Assembly (NCBI RefSeq): GCF_000384215.1 | Contig: NZ_KB913032.1 | Location: forward strand, 2,009,021-2,073,020 | DNA from: Amycolatopsis alba DSM 44262 | GTDB lineage: Bacteria > Actinomycetota > Actinomycetes > Mycobacteriales > Pseudonocardiaceae | Direction of reading: 5' to 3' | Length of the DNA: 64,000 nt | Shown here: in pieces, positions 32,471-41,053 of the stretch | Layout of the letters: each line of letters opens with the position of its first letter | How positions within the stretch are numbered: the stretch's first letter is position 1 | Made by a program: the position numbers and the translations under genes | Notes under the pieces: model-generated | Databases searched by the model: none | What the model saw: only the letters and a program-made list of their open reading frames with translations | Told to the model about the DNA's origin: nothing

Positions 32471-34060
32471 TCAGTGGCAGGTGTAGGTGGGAGAGGAGTC
32501 GATGGTCTTGCCGTCGAGACCGATCAGCTGGGTCGAGAAGGCGTTCTCCGACATGTTCAGCTTGAGCACGCCGTAGGTCGAGATCGCCTTCGCGGTGGCC
32601 GGGTGTTCGGTCTTGACCGGGTAGAGGGTCGCCCCGCCGCCACCGCCGATGATCTGCACCGGACCGGCCGCGTCCTTGTCACCGTCGGCGTTCTGCGGGT
32701 AGAACCGCTCGTAGTGGTGATCGTGCCCGTTGAGCACCAGGTCGACCTTGTTCTGGACCATGGTCTCCCAGAGGGTGGCCATCTTGTCGTTGTCACCGTG
32801 GTCACCCGAGGTGTAGCGCGGGTGGTGGTAGTACGCGGCGACGCAGGGTTTGGTGTTGTTCTTCAGGTCCTGCTTGATCCAGTTCAGCTGCTCGTCGCTG
32901 ACCGCGTTCGCGGCGAGACCGGGCGAGAACTCCGTGCTGTCGATGGCGACGAAGTGCCAGTTGCCCATTTCCCAGCTGTAGTAGGTCTTCCCGTTCGGCG
33001 TCGCGATCTTGCCGAAGTACTTCTTGTAGGCGCCCAGCGGGGTGTCGTCGTAGGTCTCGTGGTTGCCTGGGATCGGGTGCATGATGCTCTTGTACTTGCC
33101 CCAGGTCTTGTCGAAGTACTTCGTGAAGTCTTCGATGTGGGCGTCGTCGTACTGGTTGTCGCCCATGGTGATCACCGCGGCCGGGTTCATCTGCCCGACC
33201 AGGTTGGCGGTCTTCGGGTGGATGCACGACGACGAGGACGCGGTGCACTGCTCCGCGATGTCACCGGAGGCGGCGAGCACGAACGACGAACTGCCGCCCG
33301 CCTGTGTGGTCGCCTGGATCGCGCCGCTGGCGGCCGAGGTGTTGCCCGCGGCGTCCTTCGCCCGGACGCTGTAGGTGTACGCGGTCGCGGCGGTCAGGCC
33401 GGTGTCGGTGAAGGAAGCGCTTTCCGTGGTGCCGACGACCTGGCCGTTCCGCAGCACCTCGTAGCCGGTGACGCCGACGTTGTCCGTCGACGCGGTCCAC
33501 GTCAGGTCCACTGTGGACGCGGTGATCGAACCGGCTTTGAGGTTCGCGGGCGCGGTGGGCGCCTGCGTGTCACCGGTGGAGTCCGACGTTCCGTAGACCT
33601 GCATCTCCCAAAGGGAGTAGCCGTAGCTGGTGGCCCGTTTGGTCGCGACCAGGCGCAGGTAGCGACCCTTGCCGGACAGTCCGGTGAGGTCGTCGGTTCC
33701 GCCGTTTCCGTTGGTGACGGATTTGATCGAGGTCCACGCCGAGCCGTCGTTGGAGACTTCCAGCTTGTACGCGGTGGCGTACGCGGCCTCCCAGTTCAGC
33801 TTGACCCGGTTGACGGCGGAAGGACCGCCCAGGTCGACGCGGATGAACTGCGGTTCCGCGCCTTCGGCACTCGCCCAGCGGGTGCTGGTCTTCCCGTCGA
33901 CGGCGAGCGCGCCGCCGTACGCGGAGGACTCCACCGAGGAGACGATGACGGGTTTGTTCTGGGACAACAGGACGTCGGCGGCTTGCGCGTTGCCACTGAG
34001 CAGCGTCGGCAACAAGATGACGGCCGCGCCTAAGGGCAGTAGTCGGGTTCTGGCCTTCAC
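32471..34060 (-). CDS. secreted metallophosphoesterase with discoidin and FnIII domains
   Basis: 529 residues from a GTG at 34060 (GGGGAG 6 nt before). A signal peptide (about 1-28, GNAQA) is followed by an F5/8 type C (discoidin) domain at about 30-158, a fibronectin III domain at about 167-252 and a calcineurin-like phosphoesterase domain with ASGDIAEQC, MGDNQYDD, PGNHE, YHHPRY and NGHDHHYER. It is probably an extracellular phosphatase or nuclease bound to polysaccharide. The upstream palindromes 34132-34176 suggest regulated expression. Confidence 0.87.
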   Translation of the reverse strand: MKARTRLLPLGAAVILLPTLLSGNAQAADVLLSQNKPVIVSSVESSAYGGALAVDGKTSTRWASAEGAEPQFIRVDLGGPSAVNRVKLNWEAAYATAYKLEVSNDGSAWTSIKSVTNGNGGTDDLTGLSGKGRYLRLVATKRATSYGYSLWEMQVYGTSDSTGDTQAPTAPANLKAGSITASTVDLTWTASTDNVGVTGYEVLRNGQVVGTTESASFTDTGLTAATAYTYSVRAKDAAGNTSAASGAIQATTQAGGSSSFVLAASGDIAEQCTASSSSCIHPKTANLVGQMNPAAVITMGDNQYDDAHIEDFTKYFDKTWGKYKSIMHPIPGNHETYDDTPLGAYKKYFGKIATPNGKTYYSWEMGNWHFVAIDSTEFSPGLAANAVSDEQLNWIKQDLKNNTKPCVAAYYHHPRYTSGDHGDNDKMATLWETMVQNKVDLVLNGHDHHYERFYPQNADGDKDAAGPVQIIGGGGGATLYPVKTEHPATAKAISTYGVLKLNMSENAFSTQLIGLDGKTIDSSPTYTCH

Positions 34061-34131
34061 ATCGATCTCCCCGGAAATCCGTGGCGGCGGGTTGAGAGGG
34101 ACGGGTGCGCGGCGTTCACTTCTAGTACACT

Positions 34132-34176
34132 ATTCGTTTGGTAACTTTCCTAACGAATGCGTACGGTAATCCGTAC
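34132..34176. promoter_or_regulatory. two operators in a divergent gap
   Basis: ATTCGTTTGG (34132-34141) and CCTAACGAAT (34149-34158) form a dyad with one mismatch that contains the GTAACTTTCC core. Next to it GTACGG-TAAT-CCGTAC is a perfect dyad at 34161-34176. The gap separates the secreted phosphoesterase from the HAD gene. A TAGACT at 34196-34201 fits a -10 box placing transcription start at the HAD start codon. Confidence 0.6.
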
Positions 34177-34207
34177 CACTCAGTGAGTCAAGACGTAGAC
34201 TCGTCCC

Positions 34208-34852
34208 ATGACCGGCGCCCTGATCTTCGACTTCGACGGAACGCTGGTCGACACCGAGGCGGCCGTGCTCGTGGCCTGGCAGGAGACCTTCCGCGAACGC
34301 GGCGGCGAACTCCCCCTCGACGTCTGGCACACCGTGATCGGCACGCAGAACACCGCGATCGCGATGTTCGAACTGCTGGAGAAGGACGACGAGCACCTCG
34401 ACCGGATCGCGGTCCGCACCGGCGTCCGCGCCAGGGTCACCGAACTGCTGGAATCCGAGGGACCACGTCCCGGCGTCCAGGAATACCTCGACGACGCGAG
34501 GACGCAAGGCCTGCGGCTGGCCATCGCGTCCAGTTCGACCGGCGACTGGGTCTCCACCCATCTGAACCGGCTGGGCCTCGCGGACGTTTTCGAGGCCGTC
34601 CTCACCGGCGACCTCCACGAGGCGAAGCCGAGCCCGGACCTCTACCTGGCCGCGCTCGCCGCACTGGACCTGCCCGCGGCCGAGGCGATCGCGTTCGAGG
34701 ACTCGCCGCACGGCGTCACCGCGGCGAAGGCGGCCGGACTGACCTGCGTCGCGGTGCCGAACCCGATCACCGCGGTACTGAACTTCGACCACGCCGATCT
34801 CGTACTGGGATCGCTGGCCGACAAACCGCTGGGCGAACTACTCGGTCCGTGA
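34208..34852 (+). CDS. HAD-superfamily phosphatase (beta-phosphoglucomutase-like)
   Basis: 214 residues of HAD subfamily IA. Motif I is FDFDGTLVDTE with nucleophile D9 and acid/base D11, motif II is IASSS, motif III lysine is in HEAKPSPDLY, and motif IV is FEDSPHGV. A four-helix cap lies between motif I and II. Possible roles are a sugar phosphatase or phosphoglucomutase; substrate not readable. It may be translated from a leaderless message (TAGACT 6 nt before ATG). Confidence 0.87.
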   Translation: MTGALIFDFDGTLVDTEAAVLVAWQETFRERGGELPLDVWHTVIGTQNTAIAMFELLEKDDEHLDRIAVRTGVRARVTELLESEGPRPGVQEYLDDARTQGLRLAIASSSTGDWVSTHLNRLGLADVFEAVLTGDLHEAKPSPDLYLAALAALDLPAAEAIAFEDSPHGVTAAKAAGLTCVAVPNPITAVLNFDHADLVLGSLADKPLGELLGP

Positions 34853-34889
34853 AGGCGGGCAAGCGCCGGTACCGAGTGGGTCGAGGTGG

Positions 34890-35010
34890 TCGCGAGTGGC
34901 GATTCGGGGTCAGAGCCAAGCGCGTCTTAGGTACCTACAGTCGTCCAGCCAGTCACGCGTGTCGTCCATCGGATCACACGTGCCGTCCACTCAGACACAC
35001 GAAAGCCCCG
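34890..35010. repeat. dispersed repeat sharing the 25741-25785 terminal sequence
   Basis: 34890-34939 (TCGCGAGTGGCGATTCGG, then GTCAGAGCC and GGTACCTACAG) matches the reverse complement of 25741-25785 at most positions. The next 70 bp contain CAGTCACGCGTGTCGTCC and GGATCACACGTGCCGTCC, the same modules as in the 25593-25721 palindrome. It fills the convergent gap between HAD and Nudix genes. Confidence 0.6.
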
Positions 35011-35036
35011 ACCGAAGCATCACCGGCGCGAGTTAC

Positions 35037-35504
35037 TCAGTCGTTGAGCAGTTCACCCAGCCGGACCAAGAACGGGCGCTGACCTTTGAGCAGCTTCTCC
35101 TCCGCTTCGGCGAGCCCGAACCAGGCGGCCCTGTCGACCTCCGGGAACTCCTGCGTCCGCCCCGACCGCGGCGGCCACTCCATCTCGAAGGTGCCGGGGA
35201 CGACCTGAGCCGGGTCGAGGTCGCCCTCCACCGCCCAGACCGTCACGACCTTGCCGCCGGACTGCTTCACCTCACCGAGAGGTAAGTACTCCCCCTCCGG
35301 CGCCGGCAACCCGAGCTCTTCGGAGAATTCGCGCCGCGCCGCGTCCTCCGGCGCCTCGTCCGGCTCGTACTCGCCCTTGGGTATCGACCAGCCGCCCGCG
35401 TCCTTCTTCGCCCAGAACGGCCCGCCCATATGCCCGAGCAGCACCTCGGTCACCTCGCCCGGCCTGCGGAAGAGCAGGATCCCGGCACTCGTCTTACCCG
35501 CCAT
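35037..35504 (-). CDS. Nudix hydrolase
   Basis: 155 residues from the ATG at 35504. The Nudix box is complete at about 44-66: GEYEPDEAPEDAARREFSEE followed by LGL, with the metal-binding REFSEELG. The N-terminal GILLFRRPGEVTEVLLGHMG and the WSIPKGE segment match small NUDIX proteins of the MutT/bis-tetraphosphatase kind. It cleaves a nucleoside diphosphate linked to some group X; the substrate is unknown. Confidence 0.88.
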   Translation of the reverse strand: MAGKTSAGILLFRRPGEVTEVLLGHMGGPFWAKKDAGGWSIPKGEYEPDEAPEDAARREFSEELGLPAPEGEYLPLGEVKQSGGKVVTVWAVEGDLDPAQVVPGTFEMEWPPRSGRTQEFPEVDRAAWFGLAEAEEKLLKGQRPFLVRLGELLND

Positions 35505-35645
35505 GACGTCCAGTCTGACGCTGGTCCGAACGGGTGATGTGACCGGCCCGCGAAAAAAGTTTCCGCGCGGATGTCGATTGGCGGCGAGCCCATCCGACGC
35601 ATGGGCATAAGCAGCCAGACAGAACTTCCCGGAAGGACCGGAACC

Positions 35646-36089
35646 ATGACGCAGACCATCACCTCCGCCGAGACCACCGCCACCGCGACCACCCCGCGCG
35701 CCGCCAAGGCACAGGGCGCCATCCAGTCGGCCGTCCGGATCGTCGTCTCGTTCCTCTTCCTCTGCCACGGTTTGCAGGGATTCGGATTCTTCGGTGGCGT
35801 CGACGGCGCGGGCGGCTCCGTCGAGCTCGGTTCCTGGCCCGGCTGGTACGGCAGCGTGATCGAGGTCGTCGGCGCCGCACTGGTTCTGGTGGGCCTGTTC
35901 ACCCGCCCGGTCGCGGTGCTCCTCTCCGGTGTCATGGCCTACGCCTACTTCACCGTCCACGCACCGGAAGGCCTGCTGCCGCTGCAGAACATGGGCGAGC
36001 TGTCGACTCTCTACTGCTGGATCTTCCTGCTGATCGCCGCGATCGGTCCGGGCACCTTCGCTCTCGACACGCTTCGCCGCCGCCGCTGA
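35646..36089 (+). CDS. DoxX family membrane protein (paralogue 1)
   Basis: 147 residues from the ATG at 35646 (GGAAGGACC upstream). Four hydrophobic helices with the DoxX pattern: VRIVVSFLFLCHGLQGFG, WPGWYGSVIEVVGAALVLVGLFTRPVA (partial), MAYAYFTVH and DTLRRRR at the end. DoxX proteins join membrane oxidoreductase or quinone complexes in actinobacteria. A paralogue of nearly the same length lies 194 nt downstream, but a strong terminator separates them. Confidence 0.86.
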   Translation: MTQTITSAETTATATTPRAAKAQGAIQSAVRIVVSFLFLCHGLQGFGFFGGVDGAGGSVELGSWPGWYGSVIEVVGAALVLVGLFTRPVAVLLSGVMAYAYFTVHAPEGLLPLQNMGELSTLYCWIFLLIAAIGPGTFALDTLRRRR

Positions 36090-36099
36090 CCCGGAATCG

Positions 36100-36140
36100 A
36101 AAGGCCCCTTTCCTGGAATGATTCCAGGAAAGGGGCCTTT
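36100..36140. terminator. 20 bp hairpin terminator
   Basis: AAAGGCCCCTTTCCTGGAAT (36100-36119) and its exact complement 36121-36140 flank a single G. It lies 11 nt after the first DoxX gene. The stem AAGGCCCCTTTCC resembles 36717-36759. Confidence 0.85.
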
Positions 36141-36247
36141 ATCGCGCACCTGTCGATTTCCTGTCAATAAATTCGGCCAGACCGCGGAATTACCCCCCGA
36201 AAGAAAGTTCCCTACGGATGGGGGTATCCGGCATCCTCTAGCACATC

Positions 36248-36263
36248 AATGGTTTAGACCACC
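36248..36263. promoter_or_regulatory. possible DasR-like site before second DoxX gene
   Basis: AATGGTTTAGACCACC contains TGGTTTAGACCA, one base from the dre core TGGTCTAGACCA. It lies 20 nt upstream of the DoxX start at 36284, a position suited to a road-block. Upstream, TACCCCC near 36190 and GGGGGTA near 36225 form a distant inverted pair that might be a metal-repressor site. Confidence 0.45.
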
Positions 36264-36283
36264 TTGAGCCGGAAGGATGCGTC

Positions 36284-36709
36284 ATGACCCAGACAGCCAC
36301 CGCCACGACCACCGAGGTCGGTCCGACCGCCCCGAAGTGGCACGGACTGGCCCTCTCTGTCGTTCGCGTAGTGGTCTCGTTCCTGTTCCTCTGTCACGGT
36401 TTGCAGGCGATGGGCTTCTTCGACAAGCCCGCCGTTCCCGTGGGCACCTGGCCGAGCTGGTACGCGGGAGTGATCGAGCTGGCAGGCTCGGTGCTGCTCC
36501 TGGCTGGCCTGTTCACCCGCCCGGTCGCGATCCTGCTTTCGGGCACGATGGCGTACGCGTACTTCGTCGTCCACCAGCCCGACGCGCTTTTGCCGCTGCA
36601 GAACAAGGGTGAGACGGCCGCCCTGTACTCGTGGGTCTTCCTGCTGTTCGCAGTGGTCGGCCCTGGCACCTACGCGCTCGACACCTTGCGCCGCCGCCGT
36701 CGGTCCTGA
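36284..36709 (+). CDS. DoxX family membrane protein (paralogue 2)
   Basis: 141 residues, ATG 36284 with GGAAGGATGCG upstream. It shares VVSFLFLCHGLQ, VIEL.GS.LLLAGLFTRPVAI, MAYAYF and GPGTYALDTLRRRRR with the upstream paralogue, so a local duplication is clear. Four membrane helices. It has its own control region with a possible DasR-like site, so the two copies may be used under different conditions. Confidence 0.86.
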   Translation: MTQTATATTTEVGPTAPKWHGLALSVVRVVVSFLFLCHGLQAMGFFDKPAVPVGTWPSWYAGVIELAGSVLLLAGLFTRPVAILLSGTMAYAYFVVHQPDALLPLQNKGETAALYSWVFLLFAVVGPGTYALDTLRRRRRS

Positions 36710-36716
36710 AGTACAC

Positions 36717-36759
36717 GAAGGCCCCCTTCCTTGCGCCTGTCGCAAGGAAGGGGGCCTTC
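36717..36759. terminator. bidirectional terminator hairpin
   Basis: GAAGGCCCCCTTCCTTGCG (36717-36735) pairs perfectly with 36741-36759 around CCTGT, and the flanking AAGTACAC/ATGTACTT extend it. It separates the convergent DoxX gene and the conservon. Confidence 0.87.
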
Positions 36760-36775
36760 ATGTACTTGAAAAAGA

Positions 36776-37381
36776 TCAGCGGCCCTGTGGCAGGCCCGCG
36801 GCGAGGTCGGACAGCGCGAGCACGTGTTCCATCAGCACGGTCAGCACCTGCTTCGTCGACTCGCGTTCCCGCGCGTCGCACAGCAGCAGCGGGACGTCCA
36901 TGCCGACGTCGAGCGCCTGCCGGACCTCTTCGGTGCCATAGCGGTACGCGTTGTCGAAGCAGTTCACGGCGACGACGAACGGCAGTCCGCGGCGCTCGAA
37001 GAAGTCGACGGCCGCGAAGCAACTGTCGAGCCGTCGGGTGTCGGCCAGCACGACGGCGCCGAGCGCGCCTTCGGCCAGTTCGTCCCACATGAACCAGAAC
37101 CGGTCCTGTCCGGGCGTGCCGAACAGGTACAGGATCAGTTCGGGGTTGATGGTGATGCGGCCGAAGTCGAGGGCGACCGTGGTGGTCGTCTTCTTCTCGA
37201 CACCGGTGAGGTCGTCGACGCCCTCGGACGCCGCGGTGATGACCTCTTCGGTCCGCAGCGGGGGAACCTCGCTGACCGAACCGACCATCGTGGTCTTACC
37301 GACCCCGAACCCGCCGGCGATGAGGACCTTGACCGCGTTCGCGGTCAAGGATCGCCGGGGCTCAGAGTTTCCGGATGCCAT
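36776..37381 (-). CDS. cvnD: conservon small GTPase, CvnD
   Basis: 201 residues from ATG 37381 (a TTG one codon earlier is in frame). The Ras-like G domain has the P-loop GGFGVGKTT at 23-31, switch FGTPGQDRF and NCFDN in place of NKxD. CvnD proteins are the output GTPases of actinomycete conservons, which control development and secondary metabolism as membrane-associated heterocomplexes like G-protein signalling. It is the last gene of the operon, overlapping CvnC by 20 nt. Confidence 0.9.
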   Translation of the reverse strand: MASGNSEPRRSLTANAVKVLIAGGFGVGKTTMVGSVSEVPPLRTEEVITAASEGVDDLTGVEKKTTTTVALDFGRITINPELILYLFGTPGQDRFWFMWDELAEGALGAVVLADTRRLDSCFAAVDFFERRGLPFVVAVNCFDNAYRYGTEEVRQALDVGMDVPLLLCDARERESTKQVLTVLMEHVLALSDLAAGLPQGR

Positions 37382-37733
37382 CAAGAACCGCCTGGAGTAC
37401 GTGTTTGTTGGGGGTGTCGGTGACCGGGGTCGCGGTGCGGAACAGCACGAGGTTCTGTTCGATGAGGTCGCTCAGCAGCACCTTCACCACCGGCAGCGGC
37501 AGATCGATGCGCGCGGCGACCTCCGCGACGGAGGTCGGTCTCTGGCACAGGTTGAGGATCCGCCCGTACTCCGGCTCGAAGCCGGCGACCTCGTGCGCGG
37601 TGCGCATGGCGACCACCAGCGTGATCAGGTCGAGGCCGAGCGTGTCCGAACGGGTGCGCCCGCCCGTGACGGCGTACGACCGGACAAGCGGCCCGGCCTC
37701 CTCCTCGAACCACGACTCGTGCCGCCCGGTCAT
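37362..37733 (-). CDS. cvnC: conservon DUF742 protein, CvnC
   Basis: 123 residues from ATG 37733 (overlapping the CvnB stop by ATGA). DUF742 pattern: PLVRSYAVTGGRTRSD, LDLITLV, EYGRILNLCQRPTSVAEVAA (partial) and PLPVVKVLLSDLIEQNLV, which resembles a winged helix. In conservons CvnC connects the roadblock protein and the GTPase; a GTPase-exchange or DNA-binding role has been proposed but is not settled. Confidence 0.9.
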   Translation of the reverse strand: MTGRHESWFEEEAGPLVRSYAVTGGRTRSDTLGLDLITLVVAMRTAHEVAGFEPEYGRILNLCQRPTSVAEVAARIDLPLPVVKVLLSDLIEQNLVLFRTATPVTDTPNKHVLQAVLDGIRKL

Positions 37734-38140
37734 GGCGAAAGTGGAGTCGCGGCGCGGGGCGCCGAAGTGAGCACGGCACCGACCCGTTTGACCATCAGGT
37801 TCATCTCGTAGGCCACCAGGCCCATGTCCGCGTCTTCCTTGGCCAGCAGCGCGAGGCACGCGCCGCGGCCCGCCGCGGTGACGAACAGGAAGGCGTGGTC
37901 CATCTCGACCATGGTCTGCCGGACGTTGCCGCCACCGAAATGCCGTCCCGTGCCCCGCGCGAGGCTCTGGAACGCCGACGCGACCGCGGACAGATGCTCG
38001 CCGTCCTGCTCCGACAGGTTGCCGGACCGTCCGATGAGCAGGCCGTCGGCGGACAGGACTACCGCCCTGTCGGCACCGCTGACACGCTTGACCAGGTCGT
38101 CCAGCAACCAGTCGAGTTCACTGACTCCCGCGTTGGCCAT
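37730..38140 (-). CDS. cvnB: conservon roadblock/LC7 protein, CvnB
   Basis: 136 residues of the roadblock/LC7 fold: LDWLLDDLVKRVSGADRAVVLSADGLLIG (partial), LSAVASAFQSLARG and FLFVTAAGRGACLALL. Roadblock proteins regulate small GTPases such as MglA; CvnB is expected to act on CvnD. Its ATG abuts the CvnA stop with no gap. Confidence 0.92.
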   Translation of the reverse strand: MANAGVSELDWLLDDLVKRVSGADRAVVLSADGLLIGRSGNLSEQDGEHLSAVASAFQSLARGTGRHFGGGNVRQTMVEMDHAFLFVTAAGRGACLALLAKEDADMGLVAYEMNLMVKRVGAVLTSAPRAATPLSP

Positions 38141-40657
38141 CTAGTCACGATCTCCGTACATGTCGTGGTCGGTGTACTCGTCGGTGGGTTCGGTGTCCCG
38201 GCCGCGGCGCGTCCCCTGCTGGAACGCGGCGAGGCGGTTCCTGGCCAGCTCGGGGGTGTCCTCGCGGACCTCCTCGCGCTGGACGGCAGGCCGGTCCTCC
38301 ATCAGCTGGGGAACCAGGTTCGTCTGACGTCGGCGCTGCGGCAGCGGTGGCCTGCCCGGCGCCTCGGGGCCGGGCCGCCGGGTCTGCGGCGGACGGCCGT
38401 CCTGCGGTCGGGTGTCGGCGGGCGGCCACGCGGGCGGCTGCACCGCCTGCGGCCGGGCCTCGGCACGCGCGGGCTCCGGACGGATCGGCTCGGGCCGGGC
38501 CGGGTCGACTCGCGGCGTCTCGGGCCGGGGCACTCGCGGCTGGCGCGACGGCAGCGGCGGCAACGTGCCACCGGGCTGCTCCTGCTCCTGCTGGAACTGG
38601 GGTTGCGGCGCGACCGGCATCGGCACGGGCAGTTCGGGCCGCTCCGCGGGGAATTCGGTGCGATGGCGGGCGCGACGGCCAGGGAGCAGCGGTGCGGCGT
38701 CCGGCACCTCGGTGCTCTCGGGGTCCACCTCGTCCTCCGGCTGATCAGACGGGACCGGCGCGAGCAGGTCGGTGCGGACGAGCACGATGGCCCTGGTGCC
38801 GCCGTACGCGGATTCGCGCAGGTGCACGGAGATCCCGTGCCGCGCGGCGAGGCGCGCGACCACGAACAGGCCCAGCCGTGGCTCGGCTGACAAGGCCATG
38901 ATGCCGAAATCCGGCGGATCGGCCAACATCTCGTTCAGCTCGGCGGCCTGCTCCGGCTCGATGCCAAGGCCCTGGTCCTCGACCTCGATCACGACACCCT
39001 TGCCGACCACGTTGCCCCGCAGCTCGACGCGCGACTGCGGCGGCGAGAAGGAGGTCGCGTTGTCGATCAGCTCCGCGAGCAGGTGCACGAGGTCGCCGAC
39101 GACCGGGCCCTGCACCGCGATCGCGGGCATCTTCGCCGTCTTGACCCTGGCGAAGTCCTCGGTCTCGGCCGAGGCACCACGGGTCAGCTCGGCCAGCGTG
39201 ACCGGCTTGCGCCACTGACGGCCGGGCTGGCCGCCACCGAGAATGATCAGGTTCTCGGCGTTGCGGCGGGCGCGGGTGGAGAGGTGGTCCAGCTGGAAGA
39301 GCGTGTCCAGCTGCTCCGGGTCCTCCTGTTTGCGCTCGGCCTGGTCGAGCACCTTGAGCTGGCGGTGCACGATGACCTGGCTGCGGTGCGCGATGTTGAG
39401 GAACACCGTCTTGGTGCCCTCACGGGTCCTCGCCTCTTCGACGGCGGCCGCGATGGCGGTCTGCTGCGCCTTGTTGAAGGCCTCGGCGACCTGGCCGATC
39501 TCGTCGTCGCCGTGGTCGAGGAAGTGACCCTTGTCGTCGAGGTCGACGGGTTCGCCCGCCCGCACCCGGTCGACCAGTTCGGGCAGCCGGATCTCGGCGA
39601 CGTCGAGGGTGTCCTCGCGCAGCCGGGCGAGCCTGCCGATGAGCCGGTTGGACAGTCGCAGGGCGACGATGAACACGCCGATCGCCACCAGCAGCGCGAT
39701 GGCCGCCGCGATGGCCGAGGTGATCAGCGTCCGGTCGGCCTCGTCGACCGCCTGCGTCGTGGCCGTACCGCTCTGCTCGACGAAGCCGCGCATCATCGCG
39801 TCACTGACGCCGCGCGCGGCCTGGAGCCACGTCTGCTCGGGGATGGGGAGCGTGGCCTTGCTGTTCTGCAGGAACGTGTTCTCGACCGTGTTGACGGCCT
39901 TCCACGGATCGCTGGCGACGAGCTGGTCGAACTTCGCCTTGACGTCCGGGATCATCCGCGAGACCGACGACTCCAGCTGAGAGCGGTAGGAACCGACCTC
40001 GGTGATGTAGGCGCGGTAAGTCTCGTCGGTGAAGCCGCCGCCCGCGACGGCCGCGGCGGCGAGGGCGTTCGCGCGCTGCATCTGGTCGATCGCGGTGAAG
40101 AGCGGGACCGCCGTGATCCGCTGATACGCGTTCTCGGCGTTCGGCGCGTCCTGGGCCAGCCCGGTGAGGCCGTCGACGAACTGGTCGAGGATCTGGTTGT
40201 AGAAGGTGAAAGCGTCCAGCAGCGGAAGCTGACCGGAGTCGGCCGACTGGCGGATCTGCGGCATCTTCTGGAACAGCCCGTTCAGCGTGGCGATGTTGCG
40301 CTGCACGCTGTCGGGCGAGTCCCCGATGAACTTCTGCAGGTGCGCGGCGACGCCCTGGGCGGCGGCGTCGGTCTTGGCACGCTGCTCCACGAGCGACGCG
40401 TGCTGCGAGCGGTCGCCCGCGAGCTCGCGCAGCGCCAGGCGCCGCTCTTCCTGTACTTGGACGAAGAAGGGGAGAGAAGGGGCTTCCGAGTCACGGATCC
40501 GTTGCGCGTAGTCGCGGCCGTTGACCGCGTCGGAGATCAAGTAGCCGCCGATCGCGAGACCGACGAGCATCAGCGCGATACTCGGAATGAGCGCGATCGT
40601 CAGAACGCGCGAACGAATCGATGAGCCGCGGCCTCGTCCAAGGGAAATCTGCTTCAC
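38141..40657 (-). CDS. cvnA: conservon NIT-domain sensor kinase, CvnA
   Basis: 838 residues. TM1 at about 17-42, an extracellular nitrate/nitrite-sensing-like (NIT) helical domain to about 310, TM2 near 315-335, a HAMP-like linker, a helical dimer region with FLNIAHRSQVIVHRQL, an HATPase domain (about 505-645; ELIDNATSFSPP, DQGLGIE, GLFVVARLAARHG) and a long Pro/Arg/Glu-rich disordered tail (about 650-838). Conservon kinases often lack normal phosphotransfer partners. It is the first gene of cvnABCD. The promoter is in 40658-41053. Confidence 0.92.
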   Translation of the reverse strand: MKQISLGRGRGSSIRSRVLTIALIPSIALMLVGLAIGGYLISDAVNGRDYAQRIRDSEAPSLPFFVQVQEERRLALRELAGDRSQHASLVEQRAKTDAAAQGVAAHLQKFIGDSPDSVQRNIATLNGLFQKMPQIRQSADSGQLPLLDAFTFYNQILDQFVDGLTGLAQDAPNAENAYQRITAVPLFTAIDQMQRANALAAAAVAGGGFTDETYRAYITEVGSYRSQLESSVSRMIPDVKAKFDQLVASDPWKAVNTVENTFLQNSKATLPIPEQTWLQAARGVSDAMMRGFVEQSGTATTQAVDEADRTLITSAIAAAIALLVAIGVFIVALRLSNRLIGRLARLREDTLDVAEIRLPELVDRVRAGEPVDLDDKGHFLDHGDDEIGQVAEAFNKAQQTAIAAAVEEARTREGTKTVFLNIAHRSQVIVHRQLKVLDQAERKQEDPEQLDTLFQLDHLSTRARRNAENLIILGGGQPGRQWRKPVTLAELTRGASAETEDFARVKTAKMPAIAVQGPVVGDLVHLLAELIDNATSFSPPQSRVELRGNVVGKGVVIEVEDQGLGIEPEQAAELNEMLADPPDFGIMALSAEPRLGLFVVARLAARHGISVHLRESAYGGTRAIVLVRTDLLAPVPSDQPEDEVDPESTEVPDAAPLLPGRRARHRTEFPAERPELPVPMPVAPQPQFQQEQEQPGGTLPPLPSRQPRVPRPETPRVDPARPEPIRPEPARAEARPQAVQPPAWPPADTRPQDGRPPQTRRPGPEAPGRPPLPQRRRQTNLVPQLMEDRPAVQREEVREDTPELARNRLAAFQQGTRRGRDTEPTDEYTDHDMYGDRD

Positions 40658-41053
40658 CGTGGTCCGTTTTCCTTCCGGCAGTTATTGGTGTCGGGTCGCC
40701 GGGATATCTCAGTACCCGCGGGATCCGATAGCCGGATCAACACAGCGTGGTCCGCTCCGCCCGCGAAGACGCTAGGAGACCCAAACGGGTGAGTCAAGTC
40801 CGGACGCGAAGGGTAGTCGCGTATGGCCGTGACCAGGCGACGAGACGCGGGAGAACCTCGAAAGTCCACCACGTGGACCTGGGCGGTCCCACAAGTGACC
40901 CGCCAGTAGATCACCTGGCGGTTTACCGCAGGCAGCGGCTTGATCGACGATCGTCGGACTCGATCAAGTAACACCTTCGAACGTTCGCGTCCCGGCCGAA
41001 AAGTCGGCGAAAACTACTCGCCGTGACCTCGCTCACGCTTTCGGACCAGAGCT
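40658..41053. other. intergenic region: conservon promoter and small hairpins
   Basis: No gene is seen. From right to left there is TTGATCG/CGATCAA (40940-40946, 40961-40967) enclosing the palindrome CGACGATCGTCG, then CGCCAG/CTGGCG (40901-40906, 40915-40920), then GTCCAC-CAC-GTGGAC (40864-40878). The first two probably end the transcript of the small membrane protein at 41054. The rest should hold the conservon promoter, but no clear box is visible. Confidence 0.5.
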
